A DNA stretch of 64,000 bases from Mycobacterium sp. 155 (GTDB lineage: Bacteria; Actinomycetota; Actinomycetes; Mycobacteriales; Mycobacteriaceae): assembly GCF_000373905.1 (NCBI RefSeq), contig NZ_KB892705.1, positions 3,019,184 through 3,083,183 of the forward strand, in the 5' to 3' direction. The notes under the pieces were generated by a model. That model did not search any database and had not been told where the DNA came from. It worked only from the letters and a program-made list of their open reading frames with translations. The position numbers and the translations under genes were made by a program. Positions 37,121 to 45,631 of the stretch are shown here, one piece after another (the first letter of the stretch is position 1; every line of letters starts with the position of its first letter).

Positions 37121-37393
37121 TCAGCGGCGCACCGTCGGACTGTGACCCACGCCGGACCGCGGCGCCACCGGCCTCATGCCGGGCGGGTTGTTCTGCAGGA
37201 AACTCAGGCACGTCCCGAGATGTCCGGACACACAGGGCACGCCGTTGAGCGTGGGCACCGGTCCGCCCGAACGCACTTCGATGCTGTCGGTGTCGGACGG
37301 CTGAGCCATAGCAGCCGGGGCACCGGCGAGCGCGAGAGCCCAGCAGGCCACTAACCCCCGAAACAACCAGGCACGGTCAACCATCGTCGTCAC
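37121..37393 (-). CDS. Small secreted protein, mycobacterial
   Basis: 90 residues. The signal peptide is MVDRAWLFRGLVACWALALA with cleavage likely after APAAMA. The mature chain of about 60 residues contains two cysteines (PCVSGHLGTCLSF) that can form a disulfide, and a conserved-looking NNPPGMRP segment. No known domain. The first ATG (37393) and one three codons later are both possible. Confidence 0.7.
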   Translation of the reverse strand: MTTMVDRAWLFRGLVACWALALAGAPAAMAQPSDTDSIEVRSGGPVPTLNGVPCVSGHLGTCLSFLQNNPPGMRPVAPRSGVGHSPTVRR

Positions 37394-37524
37394 ACTTCAT
37401 CGGCCCTTTCGCCCCGTATTTGCAGCGTAGTCGCCTCGCGCCAACCGATCACCGGCATCGGACTCAGCACGTTGCTGCCGGTGACGAGTACCGGGTGAAA
37501 GCCGCCGCCGCATAGGGTGATCCT

Positions 37525-38778
37525 GTGAGCTGGCAGCACTTCGAGCCGTTCCTCGTCGCGTTGGCCATCGGCCTGCTGCTCGGCTTCGAACGGGAACGCA
37601 GCCACACCCGCAAACTGCCGGCTGGCTCACGCTCCTTCGCACTGCTGTCGCTGGTCGGAGCCATCGCTGCCAGCATCGACACATGGGCCGTGGTGGCCGG
37701 CTCGGCCGGGGTCGCGGCATTGCTGGCGGTCGCCTACTTCCGTACCAGCACGGACGACCCGGGAACCACCACCGAGATCGCCGGGCTCGTCGCCTATCTG
37801 CTCGGCGCCCTTGCCTACACCCGCCCCGCCGAGGCCGTGGCACTCGCCGTGGTCGTTGCCGGGCTACTGGTATCGAAGACCCGCATCCACCGCTTCGTCC
37901 GCGAGATCGTCAGTGAGGTCGAACTCGAGGACGCGATCAAGTTCTTCGTCGTGGCATTCGTGATCCTGCCGCTGCTGCCTGACCGAGCGCTCGGACCGTA
38001 CGGCGTGCTCAACCCGGCGAAGATCTGGCTGCTCGTCGTCCTGCTCACCGGTATCGGCTGGGTCGGCTACATCGGCGTGCGGGCACTGGGTCCGCAACGC
38101 GGGCTGCTGGTCACCGGTATGGCCGGCGGTTTCGTCTCGGCAAGTGCGACGACCGCGTCGATGGGCCGGCTCAGCCGAACAGCGGCCGGGCTGCGCGCGC
38201 CGCTGGCCAGCGCGCTCGTCGCGAGCCTCGCCACCTTCGTGCAGCTTCTGATGGTGATCGGCGTGGTCGACATCGACGTGCTGCGGCGCTTGTGGCCCCC
38301 GGTCCTCGCCGGCGCACTCGTGCTGGTGGGGGTCGCCTGGTTCGTCTATCGCGGCGCCCGCCAGCCGGATGACGGGACCGAGGAGTGCGACGATGCTCCG
38401 GTTCGGCCCGCAAGTCGCCCGTTCGTGCTGCGTCCCGCGCTGGTGCTGGCCGCGGTGCTGACCCTGGCTTTGCTCGTCAGCCGGTGGGCGGCCGACATGC
38501 TCGGCCCCAACGGGCTCGTGCTCACCGCGTTCGCCGCGGGTCTGGCCGATGCTCACGCCGGGGCGGTCGCCGCTGCCAGCCTGGCCGCCAACGGCGACGT
38601 CACGGTCGATGCCGCACTCGTCGCCATCGCGGCGGCGCTGGGCTCTAATCTGCTGGTCAAGACAGCACTGGCCTTCACCACGGGTGGTCACCGCTTCGGG
38701 CTGGCGTTCCTGGCCGCAATCGCCGCTCCCACAGTGGTATTCGGCGCTGCGCTGACATTGACTGTGGCCCTGGGATGA
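37525..38778 (+). CDS. MgtC/DUF4010-type membrane protein
   Basis: 417 residues with about twelve helices. The N-terminal MgtC/SapB-like part has AIGLLLGFERERSHTRKLPA and GSRSFALLSLVGAIAA. The C-terminal DUF4010 part has GLADAHAGAVAAASLAANG. MgtC-like proteins influence magnesium homeostasis and ATP synthase activity, but the function of the DUF4010 type is not established. The start is GTG 37525 (the residues after it are SWQHFEPFLVALA). An inverted repeat follows at 38812. Confidence 0.87.
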   Translation: MSWQHFEPFLVALAIGLLLGFERERSHTRKLPAGSRSFALLSLVGAIAASIDTWAVVAGSAGVAALLAVAYFRTSTDDPGTTTEIAGLVAYLLGALAYTRPAEAVALAVVVAGLLVSKTRIHRFVREIVSEVELEDAIKFFVVAFVILPLLPDRALGPYGVLNPAKIWLLVVLLTGIGWVGYIGVRALGPQRGLLVTGMAGGFVSASATTASMGRLSRTAAGLRAPLASALVASLATFVQLLMVIGVVDIDVLRRLWPPVLAGALVLVGVAWFVYRGARQPDDGTEECDDAPVRPASRPFVLRPALVLAAVLTLALLVSRWAADMLGPNGLVLTAFAAGLADAHAGAVAAASLAANGDVTVDAALVAIAAALGSNLLVKTALAFTTGGHRFGLAFLAAIAAPTVVFGAALTLTVALG

Positions 38779-38811
38779 GGCCCGTCGGCATCGAACGCCA
38801 TGCGCCGAAAC

Positions 38812-38856
38812 TGACGCCAGGGTCGCTACCGAACGTCGGCAACGACCCTGGCGTCA
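38812..38856. repeat. 14-bp perfect inverted repeat after the DUF4010 gene
   Basis: TGACGCCAGGGTCG (38812-38825) and CGACCCTGGCGTCA (38843-38856) can form a 14-base stem, extended outward by imperfect CGCCGA/TCGGCG pairs. There is no T-tract, so factor-independent termination is doubtful. The GACGCCAGGGTCG style looks like a dispersed mycobacterial intergenic element. Confidence 0.85.
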
Positions 38857-38896
38857 TTCTCGGCGCGACCAGTCTGCCTTCCTCCTTCAACGGCAG

Positions 38897-39499
38897 GTGT
38901 TCGACCGGGCCGAACGCTCCGCGATTAAAGTCCGTGAAGTGTTCGATGACCTCTGGACTGCCGCGACCCGGCATACCTTCCTGGACGCCGTGCGCGACGG
39001 CAGCATCTCCGACGCGGCATTCGACCGTTGGCTTGCCCAGGACGCGTTGTTTGTCGCCGATCTGCTGACCTTTCAGGCCCGACTGTTGGCGCGGGCACCT
39101 CGGCCGGCACAGACGGTTCTGGCGGGCGGGTGCGCAGCGTTGGTTGCCGAACTGGACTGGTTCGACGAACAGGCCGCGCAGCGCCAGATCGAACTGCCGG
39201 CCGCGCCGCTGCCGGCGACATTGGCCTACCGGGAACTGCTGCAACGGCTCGACAACGAGCCCTACGACGCGGCTGTCACCGCGCTATGGGCCATCGAGCG
39301 GGTCTACCTGCTGGCGTGGAGATCCGCGGCATCGCCGACCTCGCGGTTCGAGGAGTTCGTCGCGCACTGGACTGTGCCGGAATTCGCCAGCTATGTCGAT
39401 GGCCTCGCCGCAATCGCGGTGGACGGGTACGACATATTGGTGGCCGAGGTGCTCCACCTCGAAGTGCAGTTCTGGGATATGGCGTGGGAGGCGCCATAA
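38897..39499 (+). CDS. TenA/haem-oxygenase-fold protein
   Basis: 200 residues, nearly all helical. LWTAATRHTFLDAVRDGSIS, then DAAFDRWLAQDALFV, matches the start of the TenA (thiaminase II-like) family. The catalytic cysteine usual in TenA-C is absent from the centre, so this may belong to the TenA-E type or have lost thiaminase activity. The GTG at 38897 is the longest start; the family pattern suggests that translation could begin about 11 codons later. Confidence 0.75.
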   Translation: MFDRAERSAIKVREVFDDLWTAATRHTFLDAVRDGSISDAAFDRWLAQDALFVADLLTFQARLLARAPRPAQTVLAGGCAALVAELDWFDEQAAQRQIELPAAPLPATLAYRELLQRLDNEPYDAAVTALWAIERVYLLAWRSAASPTSRFEEFVAHWTVPEFASYVDGLAAIAVDGYDILVAEVLHLEVQFWDMAWEAP

Positions 39500-39506
39500 C
39501 GCCCCG

Positions 39507-40538
39507 TCAGCTCTTGGCCGGTTTGGTCGCCGCCTTCTCCAGCTCGCGCTCCAGGGTGAGCGAGAGGAACGTGATCGGCCCCTTGTCCGCGAACTTGTCG
39601 CTGACGTTCCCGGCGATACCGCCCTGGACGGCAAGGTCGCTCATCAAGTCGAGTTTGAGCTGCGGGCTGCCCTCGGAGAAGTCGAGGTCGGCCAGGTCCG
39701 CCCAAACGACGTTGGGGCGAGTGGTCGACTCGTAGACGTACCGCTTGTTGGTCAGGTCCAGAACCACCTGCCAAATGGTCTGCGAAGCTTCTGGCTTACC
39801 GGGATCCGGGATGCGGAAGGGCTGGGCGGCGTTGCGGATCACCGAGAACATGCTGGCGATCGCTTCCACCTGACTCGACGGTTTGGGCAGCCGGGCCACG
39901 TAATAGCTGGCCCGAGCGAAGCGGTCGGCGGCCTGCGTGTCGCCGGGTAGCGGCCGATCCCCGCCCAGACCCTGGAAGGACTTGACCAGCTCCAGCTGCT
40001 GGTCGAACGTCGGTGAATTGGTCATCACCCGGTAGTCCTTGGAGTGGTAGACCTTCGGCTGCCCGTCGATGTACTCGATGATCGCCGAGTCGCCGGTGGC
40101 GTCATCGAGAGCCAGATGCAAGCCCGGGCGAGCACCGCCGGTGGGATCGTCCATCTGCACCACCTGCACATCCGTCTCGGCGATCCAGGCGACGGCGTCG
40201 GCCACGGTGGCGAAGTTGTCCAGGAAGTATTGCAGCCACATCGACTGGCTGAGCTGGGTGCGGTTGGGATCCGGCTCGCCGTAGCTGGACTCCGCCAGCC
40301 ACAGGATGTGGCCGGCCAGGCCCGACTCGTTCATCCCGTCCGTGGTGACGATGTCGTAGGCGGTGGCTATCACGCTGCCGTACTTCGAGGTCCAGGTCAG
40401 CTTGCCCGACGCTCCGTCGTCGCGGGAGACGCCGCGCGGCTGTTTCCAGAGGTTGGTCATCAGGTCCTTGTGGAAGTCCATGTTCCTGCCGACCAGGACC
40501 GCATCGCCCGCATCGGGCCAGATGACTCGTGTACACAT
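39507..40538 (-). CDS. Choloylglycine-hydrolase/penicillin-acylase-like Ntn amidase
   Basis: 343 residues. The chain starts Met-Cys (MCTRVIW), so Cys2 becomes the N-terminal nucleophile after methionine removal. Further family marks are GRNMDFHKD, DGMNESGLAGHILWL, and the Asn region VYHSKDYRVMTNSPTFD. Such enzymes cleave linear amides such as bile salts, penicillin V or N-acyl-homoserine lactones. There is no signal peptide, so it acts in the cytoplasm. The frame extends upstream, but only the ATG at 40538 gives the Cys2 arrangement. Confidence 0.9.
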   Translation of the reverse strand: MCTRVIWPDAGDAVLVGRNMDFHKDLMTNLWKQPRGVSRDDGASGKLTWTSKYGSVIATAYDIVTTDGMNESGLAGHILWLAESSYGEPDPNRTQLSQSMWLQYFLDNFATVADAVAWIAETDVQVVQMDDPTGGARPGLHLALDDATGDSAIIEYIDGQPKVYHSKDYRVMTNSPTFDQQLELVKSFQGLGGDRPLPGDTQAADRFARASYYVARLPKPSSQVEAIASMFSVIRNAAQPFRIPDPGKPEASQTIWQVVLDLTNKRYVYESTTRPNVVWADLADLDFSEGSPQLKLDLMSDLAVQGGIAGNVSDKFADKGPITFLSLTLERELEKAATKPAKS

Positions 40539-40882
40539 TCGAGCGAGCCTAGCTGTCGGGCCCCGCCGATCCCGGGTATGCGCCGAACTCCGACATTCCC
40601 CGGGACTTTTAGCCCCTAATCCATGGGAATGTTTGACCCGATCGAGGGGGTAGCAAATTCCAGGGACAAACCGGACAGGGTCGCAGCGGAATCTCTGGAG
40701 CCCGAAACCGTCGGGCGACGAACAATGCCCGCTGCTCGTTTCGCTTGTTTTAAGTAGTGACACGCAAAACCCCAGCGTGTCATTTCCGTCCGACCCCTCC
40801 GCGGCCGTGTTTTCATGCAAGGTATCGGCGCCTCAGCGGAGCGGGTGCCGCACGCTTTCCTGGATCCCCAAGGATGGAACTC
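40539..40882. other. 344-base divergent promoter region
   Basis: No gene is seen between the amidase and the Psd-like gene. TGACACGC (40758-40765) and GCGTGTCA (40775-40782) form an 8-base inverted repeat just after TTTTAAGTAG, a plausible regulatory site. A frame continuous with the Psd-like gene runs from 40757 but its residues look non-coding. Confidence 0.5.
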
Positions 40883-42007
40883 ATGCACGAGATGCAACCG
40901 GCCGTTCAGAGACTCGTCGACCTGGTCAAAGCGAATGGCTGGCAGGACAAGTTCGAAGAGGCCATCGCCACGGTGGCGAGCTACAACGTGCCGGATCTCG
41001 CCTATCTGACCGACTTCGATTCATACATCGACTGGCTCAACGGCCTGGCGGTCTGGGCGCCCGACACCCTCGGCACCCAGCGCGTCACCTACGAGAAGGT
41101 CACCCAGTTCTATTTCGTCCTCGACCAGGAGCCGCTCAAGTCGCTGCAGAGCAAGGTCCAGCCGGGCAACGAGGGAAAGCCTCTAACGCCGTTGTCGCAG
41201 TGGATCATCGACTTCGACAATGCCTGGGGTTCCTACCTCGACACGCCGCCGTCGGTGGTGCACGTCGAGGATTTCAAGGCCAACCCGCTGTTCCAATGGG
41301 ACGAGTTCGAGGCTCCGCCCAGCGGTTACTTCACCTTCAACCAGTTCTTCGCGCGTCACATGAAGCCCGGCCAGCGCCCGATCGCCTCGATCGCCGACGA
41401 CAGCGTCATCACCTCGCCCGCCGACTGCACCTTCGTCGACTACTGGGAGGTCGACAACGACTCCAACATCCTGGTGGAGAGCAAGGGCCTGCAGTGGTCG
41501 ATCCAAGAACTGCTGAAGGACAGTGAGTACGCCGACGAGTTCGCCGGTGGCATCTTCACGCACTCGTTCCTGAACACCAACGACTACCACCGCTGGCACA
41601 CCCCGGTCGCGGGCACCGTGCTCGAATCGCGCATCGTCGCCGGTCAGGTGTCGCTGGACATCGAAGCCACACCCGGTCCCGTCGTCGACGGCAAGCAGAC
41701 GCACGAGCTCAGCATCCTGGACGGCACCGGCTACCAGTTCGTGCAGACCCGCGGCCTGATCGTCATCGATTCGCCGATCGGTCTGGTCGCCTGCCTGCCG
41801 ATGGGCATGTGGCCGGTCTCGTCGGTGGTCATCACCGCGGACAAGGGCGTCACGGTCCACAAGGGCGAAGAGCTCGGTTACTTCGCCTTCGGCGGCTCGG
41901 ATTTCGTCATGGTCTTCCAGCGCAAGTCCAACGTGCTGCTCAACGGCCGCCCGGGCAAGCACGTGCGCACCGGCACCTGTATCGGCTACGCCCACCCGAA
42001 CCTGTAA
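40883..42007 (+). CDS. Phosphatidylserine-decarboxylase-family protein, non-canonical type
   Basis: 374 residues (377 if it starts at ATG 40874). The N-terminal domain of about 140 residues resembles the helper domain found in larger Psd relatives. The C-terminal Psd-like domain has FNQFFARHMKPGQRPI, the His-rich THSFLNTNDYHRWHTPVAG, and the self-cleavage region AFGGSDFVMVF. There the usual LGST is replaced by FGGS, so a pyruvoyl group could form at the serine. The canonical mycobacterial psd is elsewhere, so the substrate may be a free amino acid. AAGG is well spaced for ATG 40883. Confidence 0.85.
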   Translation: MHEMQPAVQRLVDLVKANGWQDKFEEAIATVASYNVPDLAYLTDFDSYIDWLNGLAVWAPDTLGTQRVTYEKVTQFYFVLDQEPLKSLQSKVQPGNEGKPLTPLSQWIIDFDNAWGSYLDTPPSVVHVEDFKANPLFQWDEFEAPPSGYFTFNQFFARHMKPGQRPIASIADDSVITSPADCTFVDYWEVDNDSNILVESKGLQWSIQELLKDSEYADEFAGGIFTHSFLNTNDYHRWHTPVAGTVLESRIVAGQVSLDIEATPGPVVDGKQTHELSILDGTGYQFVQTRGLIVIDSPIGLVACLPMGMWPVSSVVITADKGVTVHKGEELGYFAFGGSDFVMVFQRKSNVLLNGRPGKHVRTGTCIGYAHPNL

Positions 42008-42329
42008 GCGGCTCTCGGCCCGCGTCGTGACCGGTGCGAGCCGGCGCCCGCCCGGGTGACACGCCCTGAAAGAGGTAACGGGGTGTAGGTCCAGGCTTGG
42101 ACCTGCCGCTGCTTGTTGTGGTGGTCGACGAGGTTCAGACGTTCGTCAGCCGTGCGCACCATTCGAGCAAGGCCGCACGTGAAGTTGGTTGATAACCAGC
42201 CCGCGCGACTTGGGGGCATCAAGACGGGTCTGCGTGTGCCGGACGATACCCACGACGGCGGTCAACTGACCCTTGATGACGAGCTGGAACAGCTTAACGA
42301 AACCAGCGACTAGCTGCGGGTTCTGTGAG
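42008..42329. other. 322-base intergenic region with a weak small ORF
   Basis: Between the Psd-like gene and tRNA-Phe the only open frame of note ends at 42313. Its last 44 codons from a GTG near 42179 read VKLVDNQPARLGGIKTGLRV and continue to a polar, acidic tail. The composition is protein-like but there is no good ribosome-binding site and I know no relative. I see no other feature. Confidence 0.35.
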
Positions 42330-42403
42330 TGGCCAGGGCCGGGATCGAACCGGCGACCTTCCGCTTTTCAGGCGGACGCTCGTACCAACTGAGCTACCTG
42401 GCC
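42330..42403 (-). tRNA. tRNA-Phe (GAA)
   Basis: On the minus strand GGCCAGG (acceptor) pairs with CCTGGCC. The D arm is GCTCAGTTGGTA.GAGC, the anticodon loop CTGAAAA gives anticodon GAA, and the T loop is GGTTCGATCC. It is last in a minus-strand Glu-Asp-Phe cluster. Confidence 0.96.
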
Positions 42404-42446
42404 GGAAGGCGTCGGTCATTCCAACCGAAATGCCTCGCCGTAATGG

Positions 42447-42520
42447 CGACCCTGACGGGACTCGAACCCGCGACCTCCGCCGTGACAGGGCGGCGCGCTA
42501 ACCAACTGCGCCACAGGGCC
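42447..42520 (-). tRNA. tRNA-Asp (GTC)
   Basis: GGCCCTG pairs with CAGGGTC, the anticodon loop is CTGTCAC with anticodon GTC, and the T arm is CGGGTTCGAGTCCCG. The CCA end appears to be encoded (TGGC on the plus strand at 42444-42447). It is the middle gene of the cluster. Confidence 0.96.
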
Positions 42521-42556
42521 TTACTTTCCTTGCGTGCTCCGCGTTACTGCGTAGCG

Positions 42557-42629
42557 TACCCCCAACGGGATTCGAACCCGTGCTACCGCCGTGAAAGGGC
42601 GGCGTCCTAGGCCACTAGACGATGGGGGC
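42557..42629 (-). tRNA. tRNA-Glu (TTC)
   Basis: GCCCCCA pairs with TGGGGGT, the anticodon loop is CTTTCAC with anticodon TTC, and the T arm is CGGGTTCGAATCCCG. It is the first transcribed gene of the Glu-Asp-Phe cluster. Confidence 0.96.
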
Positions 42630-42785
42630 CTAAATCCGAATCTCTCCGGGGTACTCACGACGTTGTCCGTTGGGAGCTTCGATAGCTTAGGGTACGGATG
42701 CCCAAATCCTCAAACCCAGTGGTCGCAGGCACAAACTAGGTGGCCGCAGACACCGTCGCTCCCACCAAGTATCCTTTCACTCCGC

Positions 42786-42858
42786 GCCCCTATAGCTCAG
42801 TTGGTAGAGCTACGGACTTTTAATCCGCAGGTCGTAGGTTCGAGCCCTACTGGGGGCA
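42786..42858 (+). tRNA. tRNA-Lys (TTT)
   Basis: GCCCCTA pairs with TGGGGGC, the D arm is AGCTCAGTTGGTAGAGC, the anticodon loop CTTTTAA gives TTT, and the T arm is GTAGGTTCGAGCCCTAC. It is divergent from the Glu-Asp-Phe cluster. Confidence 0.97.
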
Positions 42859-42879
42859 CTGGTCAAACAGTGTTTACGT

Positions 42880-42907
42880 CGTAGAGGACAGTCAGGTGTC
42901 CTCTACG
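42880..42907 (+). terminator. Probable terminator hairpin after tRNA-Lys
   Basis: CGTAGAGGACA and TGTCCTCTACG form a perfect 11-base stem with a 6-base loop, 22 bases after tRNA-Lys. There is no T-tract, as is common for mycobacterial terminators. The 208 bases that follow hold only the presumed promoter of the DUF732 gene. Confidence 0.65.
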
Positions 42908-43115
42908 GTCTAGTAGCTGCGGATCAGGGTGAAGGCCGGTACCCGGAGTTTTGTACCGCCTCACGACCCCGTGTATGTCACAGAGGTGCCAGGCCGGCAT
43001 CGGGGCCCGTCGACCAGCGGCATGCCGGGCATGCCAAAGCACTCTTAGGCGATCACAGGCATTTACCAGTTAAGGTTTACCCCCAGGATCGGCAGTTGAA
43101 CCGAAGGAGCGCGCT

Positions 43116-43511
43116 ATGTTGTCCCGGCGGGGTTCGCGGCATTTGGCCGAATCCGGTCTTCCTCGCGTGCGGCCCACTCGGGCTATTGCCACATCGGTCA
43201 GCGCGGCCGCGTTGGTCGCCGCCATGGCGTTCGGCGTTGCACCGGCTCATGCCGATTCGGCCGACGACGCCAGGTTCCTCGACATCGTCAAGCAGCTCGA
43301 CATCCCGGTGGAATCCCCTGAACAGGCCACCCAGGCCGGCCACGGGATCTGCGAGAAGGTCGCGGCGGGCAAGATCGAGCCCGCCCGCACAGTACGCAGC
43401 ATCCTCGGTCAGCTCACTGCCAGCGGTCTGCCGAAGGGCGTAGCCATCAACCTCATCTGGGGCGCGGTCGACGTCTACTGCCCGCAGTACCGCTCTCTTG
43501 TAGGCCACTGA
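43116..43511 (+). CDS. DUF732 small secreted protein
   Basis: 131 residues. The signal sequence (about 20-46) is cut after APAHA. The mature DUF732 domain has DARFLDIVKQLDIPVESPEQ, AGHGICEKVAAGK and GAVDVYCPQY, with two conserved cysteines for a disulfide. It is a common mycobacterial exported family without known function. ATG 43116 is preceded by GAAGGAG. Confidence 0.9.
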   Translation: MLSRRGSRHLAESGLPRVRPTRAIATSVSAAALVAAMAFGVAPAHADSADDARFLDIVKQLDIPVESPEQATQAGHGICEKVAAGKIEPARTVRSILGQLTASGLPKGVAINLIWGAVDVYCPQYRSLVGH

Positions 43512-43526
43512 CGCAGCCGCGGTCGG

Positions 43527-44486
43527 TCACACTGCCGGGCTGTAATGCATCCCGTTGTCGCGGTGGCCCACCGGCGGCAAGTTGCGGGCCGGGGTGTGCA
43601 CCAGCGGTGCATCCGCGGGGATACGTCCGGTCGCCCGATCCCAACCGGCGCGGGCCCTCGGATGATAGTGATGCCGCTTCGGCACCAGTTTGAACACGTG
43701 GCCGATCACCTTGCCCAGCAACCGGTGTCGCCGCTCGTCGCGGTCGGTCCAGGTGTAGCCCATTAGGTCCCGCACAGCGGGGTCGTACAGACCGACGGTG
43801 AACCAAACGAACAGCGGGTGCACGATATAGCGGCGCTGCAGAGCCCACAGCCAGCCGGGCATCTTCGCGGCGAACGGCGGCTTGGGTAGCTCGGATAGGT
43901 CCAGCACGTCGCGAGCCGCCTTGTTGTTCTCCAAGACATTGCGGCACATGTGATCCCAGTAGGCCTGGAAGTCCTCCCAGGTTTCGGGGACAGGCCGCAT
44001 GCTCATGCCGTACATCGAGTACCACTGCTTGTGTTCCTCGAAGAGCTGCCGCTTGTCGGCCTCGGAGATACCGCCCGCAAGCCGGTCGGCGACGATGATG
44101 GTGCCGACGAAGAACGTCGCATGCGCCCAGTAGAAGACATCGGGATTCAGGGCGTGGTACCGGCGCCCCTGCGCGTCGACACCCTTGATGTTGACGTGGT
44201 AGTCGCGCACCTCGGCGCCAGTCAGCGGAGCACGGTCGCCGTCGAAGACCACCCCGCCGATCGGGTATAGCGAGCGCAGCAGCCTCGGCCAGCGTTCCTG
44301 GAAGAAGATCGAGTGGTCCTCGACCGCAGCGCCGAGTTGCGGGTGCATGTTCTGCATCGAGCCGGCCCACGGGCCCTGCAGCATGCCGCGCCAGTCACCG
44401 AAGTACTTCCACGTCAACGAATCGGGCCCCAGTGGGGTGGGCGCGACGCTGGTCATCGGGCATGTCCCAGACGTATCTTCAGTCAC
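43527..44486 (-). CDS. MpaB/DUF2236-family oxygenase-like protein (Rv0826-like)
   Basis: 319 residues, helical. HPQLGAAVEDHSIFFQERWP, RDYHVNIKG, ALNPDVFYWAHATFFVGTI and YGMSMRPVPETWEDF are the family landmarks. In rubber oxygenase Lcp the DUF2236 region binds haem b through a histidine, and the WAH histidine here is a candidate. The physiological substrate is unknown. The start may be the ATG at 44486 or one ten codons later (MTSVAPTPLG). Two palindromes precede it, beside the remnant of a TetR gene. Confidence 0.85.
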   Translation of the reverse strand: MTEDTSGTCPMTSVAPTPLGPDSLTWKYFGDWRGMLQGPWAGSMQNMHPQLGAAVEDHSIFFQERWPRLLRSLYPIGGVVFDGDRAPLTGAEVRDYHVNIKGVDAQGRRYHALNPDVFYWAHATFFVGTIIVADRLAGGISEADKRQLFEEHKQWYSMYGMSMRPVPETWEDFQAYWDHMCRNVLENNKAARDVLDLSELPKPPFAAKMPGWLWALQRRYIVHPLFVWFTVGLYDPAVRDLMGYTWTDRDERRHRLLGKVIGHVFKLVPKRHHYHPRARAGWDRATGRIPADAPLVHTPARNLPPVGHRDNGMHYSPAV

Positions 44487-44494
44487 AAATGGAC

Positions 44495-44546
44495 TTTCTG
44501 CCAGCAGAAACGGTGTCGCATGTGATTTTGACTACATATGTTGTCA
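44495..44546. promoter_or_regulatory. Two palindromes in the MpaB/TetR divergent promoter
   Basis: TTTCTGCCAGCAGAAA (44495-44510) has perfect 6-base arms. TGACTACATATGTTGTCA (44529-44546) is symmetric except for one pair. Both are typical of TetR operators. The second spans the only ATG available to the TetR remnant, which argues that it is a control site and that the ATG is accidental. Confidence 0.65.
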
Positions 44547-44984
44547 CTAACCGAACGCTACTTCTATGAGAGCTTCGCCGACCGTGACGAATTTGTACGC
44601 GCGGTCTATGACGATGTCTGCGCAGCAGCGATGACCGCATTGAGCAATGCGGCCACGCCGCGCGAAGCGGTGGAGCGCTTCGTTGCCCTGATGGTCGACG
44701 ACCCCATCCGCGGCCGCGTGTTGCTCCTGACTCCGGAATCCGAGCCCGTGCTTGCCCGTTCAGGGGCGGAGTGGATGCCGAACTTCATCGACTTGCTGCA
44801 GCAGAGACTCATCCGCATCGCCGATCCGGTCCGTCAGACCATGGTGGCAACGAGCCTGATCGGTGCCTTGACCGCGCTGTTTACCGCGTACCTCAACGAC
44901 AGGCTCCCGGTCAGCCGAGATCAGTTCATCGACTACTGCGTCGACATGCTCGTCGGACGCGTAGTCAGCTCAGCTTCTGACCGA
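44538..44984 (+). pseudogene. TetR-family regulator remnant lacking its DNA-binding domain (Rv0825c-like)
   Basis: From 44538 the frame reads LSLTERYFYESFADRDEFVR, the end of a TetR helix-turn-helix and the start of its ligand domain, and continues with good coding character to about VGRVVSSAS (44970). The first helices are missing, and an in-frame TGA lies directly upstream (44529-44531). The 3' stop is also missing, since the frame runs on to 45485 antisense through the next secreted-protein gene. Both ends are therefore abnormal. In M. tuberculosis Rv0825c sits beside Rv0826 in the same arrangement. Confidence 0.7.
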
Positions 44985-45449
44985 TTACTGGTCAGGCGTG
45001 CTGACGTCGGCCAGCTCGCCTTCCTCGGACGCGGACGACTCCGCTTGCTGCTCGGCGGCAGCCTTCGCGGCCTCGGCGTCAGCGGCAGCCTTGGCTGCAC
45101 GCCCCTCCGGACTGGCCACCGACGCTCCGGGCTTGTTGGCCGACGCATACGCGCCTTCGCAGTTCAGGTAGAACTGGACCTCACCGGAGCGGTGGGAACC
45201 GTCGTTGGCGCTGGTGAAGGGTGGGGTCTGCGACCGCGTCACAATGCAGTCGCTCTCCGAGAGTTTGTCACCCACGCGGGCCGCGATCTTGACCGACAGC
45301 CCCGCATCCCCGGCCGCCGACGAGGCGTCCGCGTAGGTCTGTCCGACGTAGGGATCGGCAGCGGCAACGCCAGCGCCGAACAGGACGGTTGTCATGGCCG
45401 CCGTGGCCGCGATGGCCGAACCCGCCCCGACGACGAAAAGCTTCTTCAC
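44985..45449 (-). CDS. Secreted protein with PASTA-like segment and Ala/Glu-rich tail
   Basis: 154 residues. The signal peptide has cleavage after GVAAA. A 60-residue domain follows (DPYVGQTYADASSAAGDAGL to QFYLNCEG) with two cysteines and a PASTA-like VGQTYADAxxxxxxAGL beginning. The tail is a 45-residue helix rich in Ala, Glu and Lys (AKAAADAEAAKAAAEQQAES). The role is unknown. It is widely represented in mycobacteria as small exported proteins of this layout, to my knowledge. Confidence 0.78.
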   Translation of the reverse strand: MKKLFVVGAGSAIAATAAMTTVLFGAGVAAADPYVGQTYADASSAAGDAGLSVKIAARVGDKLSESDCIVTRSQTPPFTSANDGSHRSGEVQFYLNCEGAYASANKPGASVASPEGRAAKAAADAEAAKAAAEQQAESSASEEGELADVSTPDQ

Positions 45450-45631
45450 CTGTGCCGTACCTCCAAATCCACTGAGAAGTATTGACGGATGCTACCGCTA
45501 TCTGCCGCGTGGCGCATGCCACTGTGCCACAAGGTGGAGTAACTTGATGTCACTGAGATACACAGATATATTGAGTGCAACCAGCGGGTACAGATAACTC
45601 GGACAGACGGTGACGAGGAAGGCCAACACCC

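Noticed and set aside
42330..42858. tRNA cluster as an integration site with a genomic island
   Set aside because: No integrase gene and no duplicated tRNA 3' end are visible, and the flanking genes keep mycobacterial order.
44970..45485. C-terminal 170 codons of the TetR-like frame as a real domain
   Set aside because: They are antisense to the secreted-protein gene at 44985-45449, which has a signal peptide and a normal start.
45540..45600. Operator in the desA1 promoter (CACTGAGATACACAGATATATTG region)
   Set aside because: It looks AT-rich and promoter-like, but I could not find convincing inverted arms or match it to a regulator consensus I can state.
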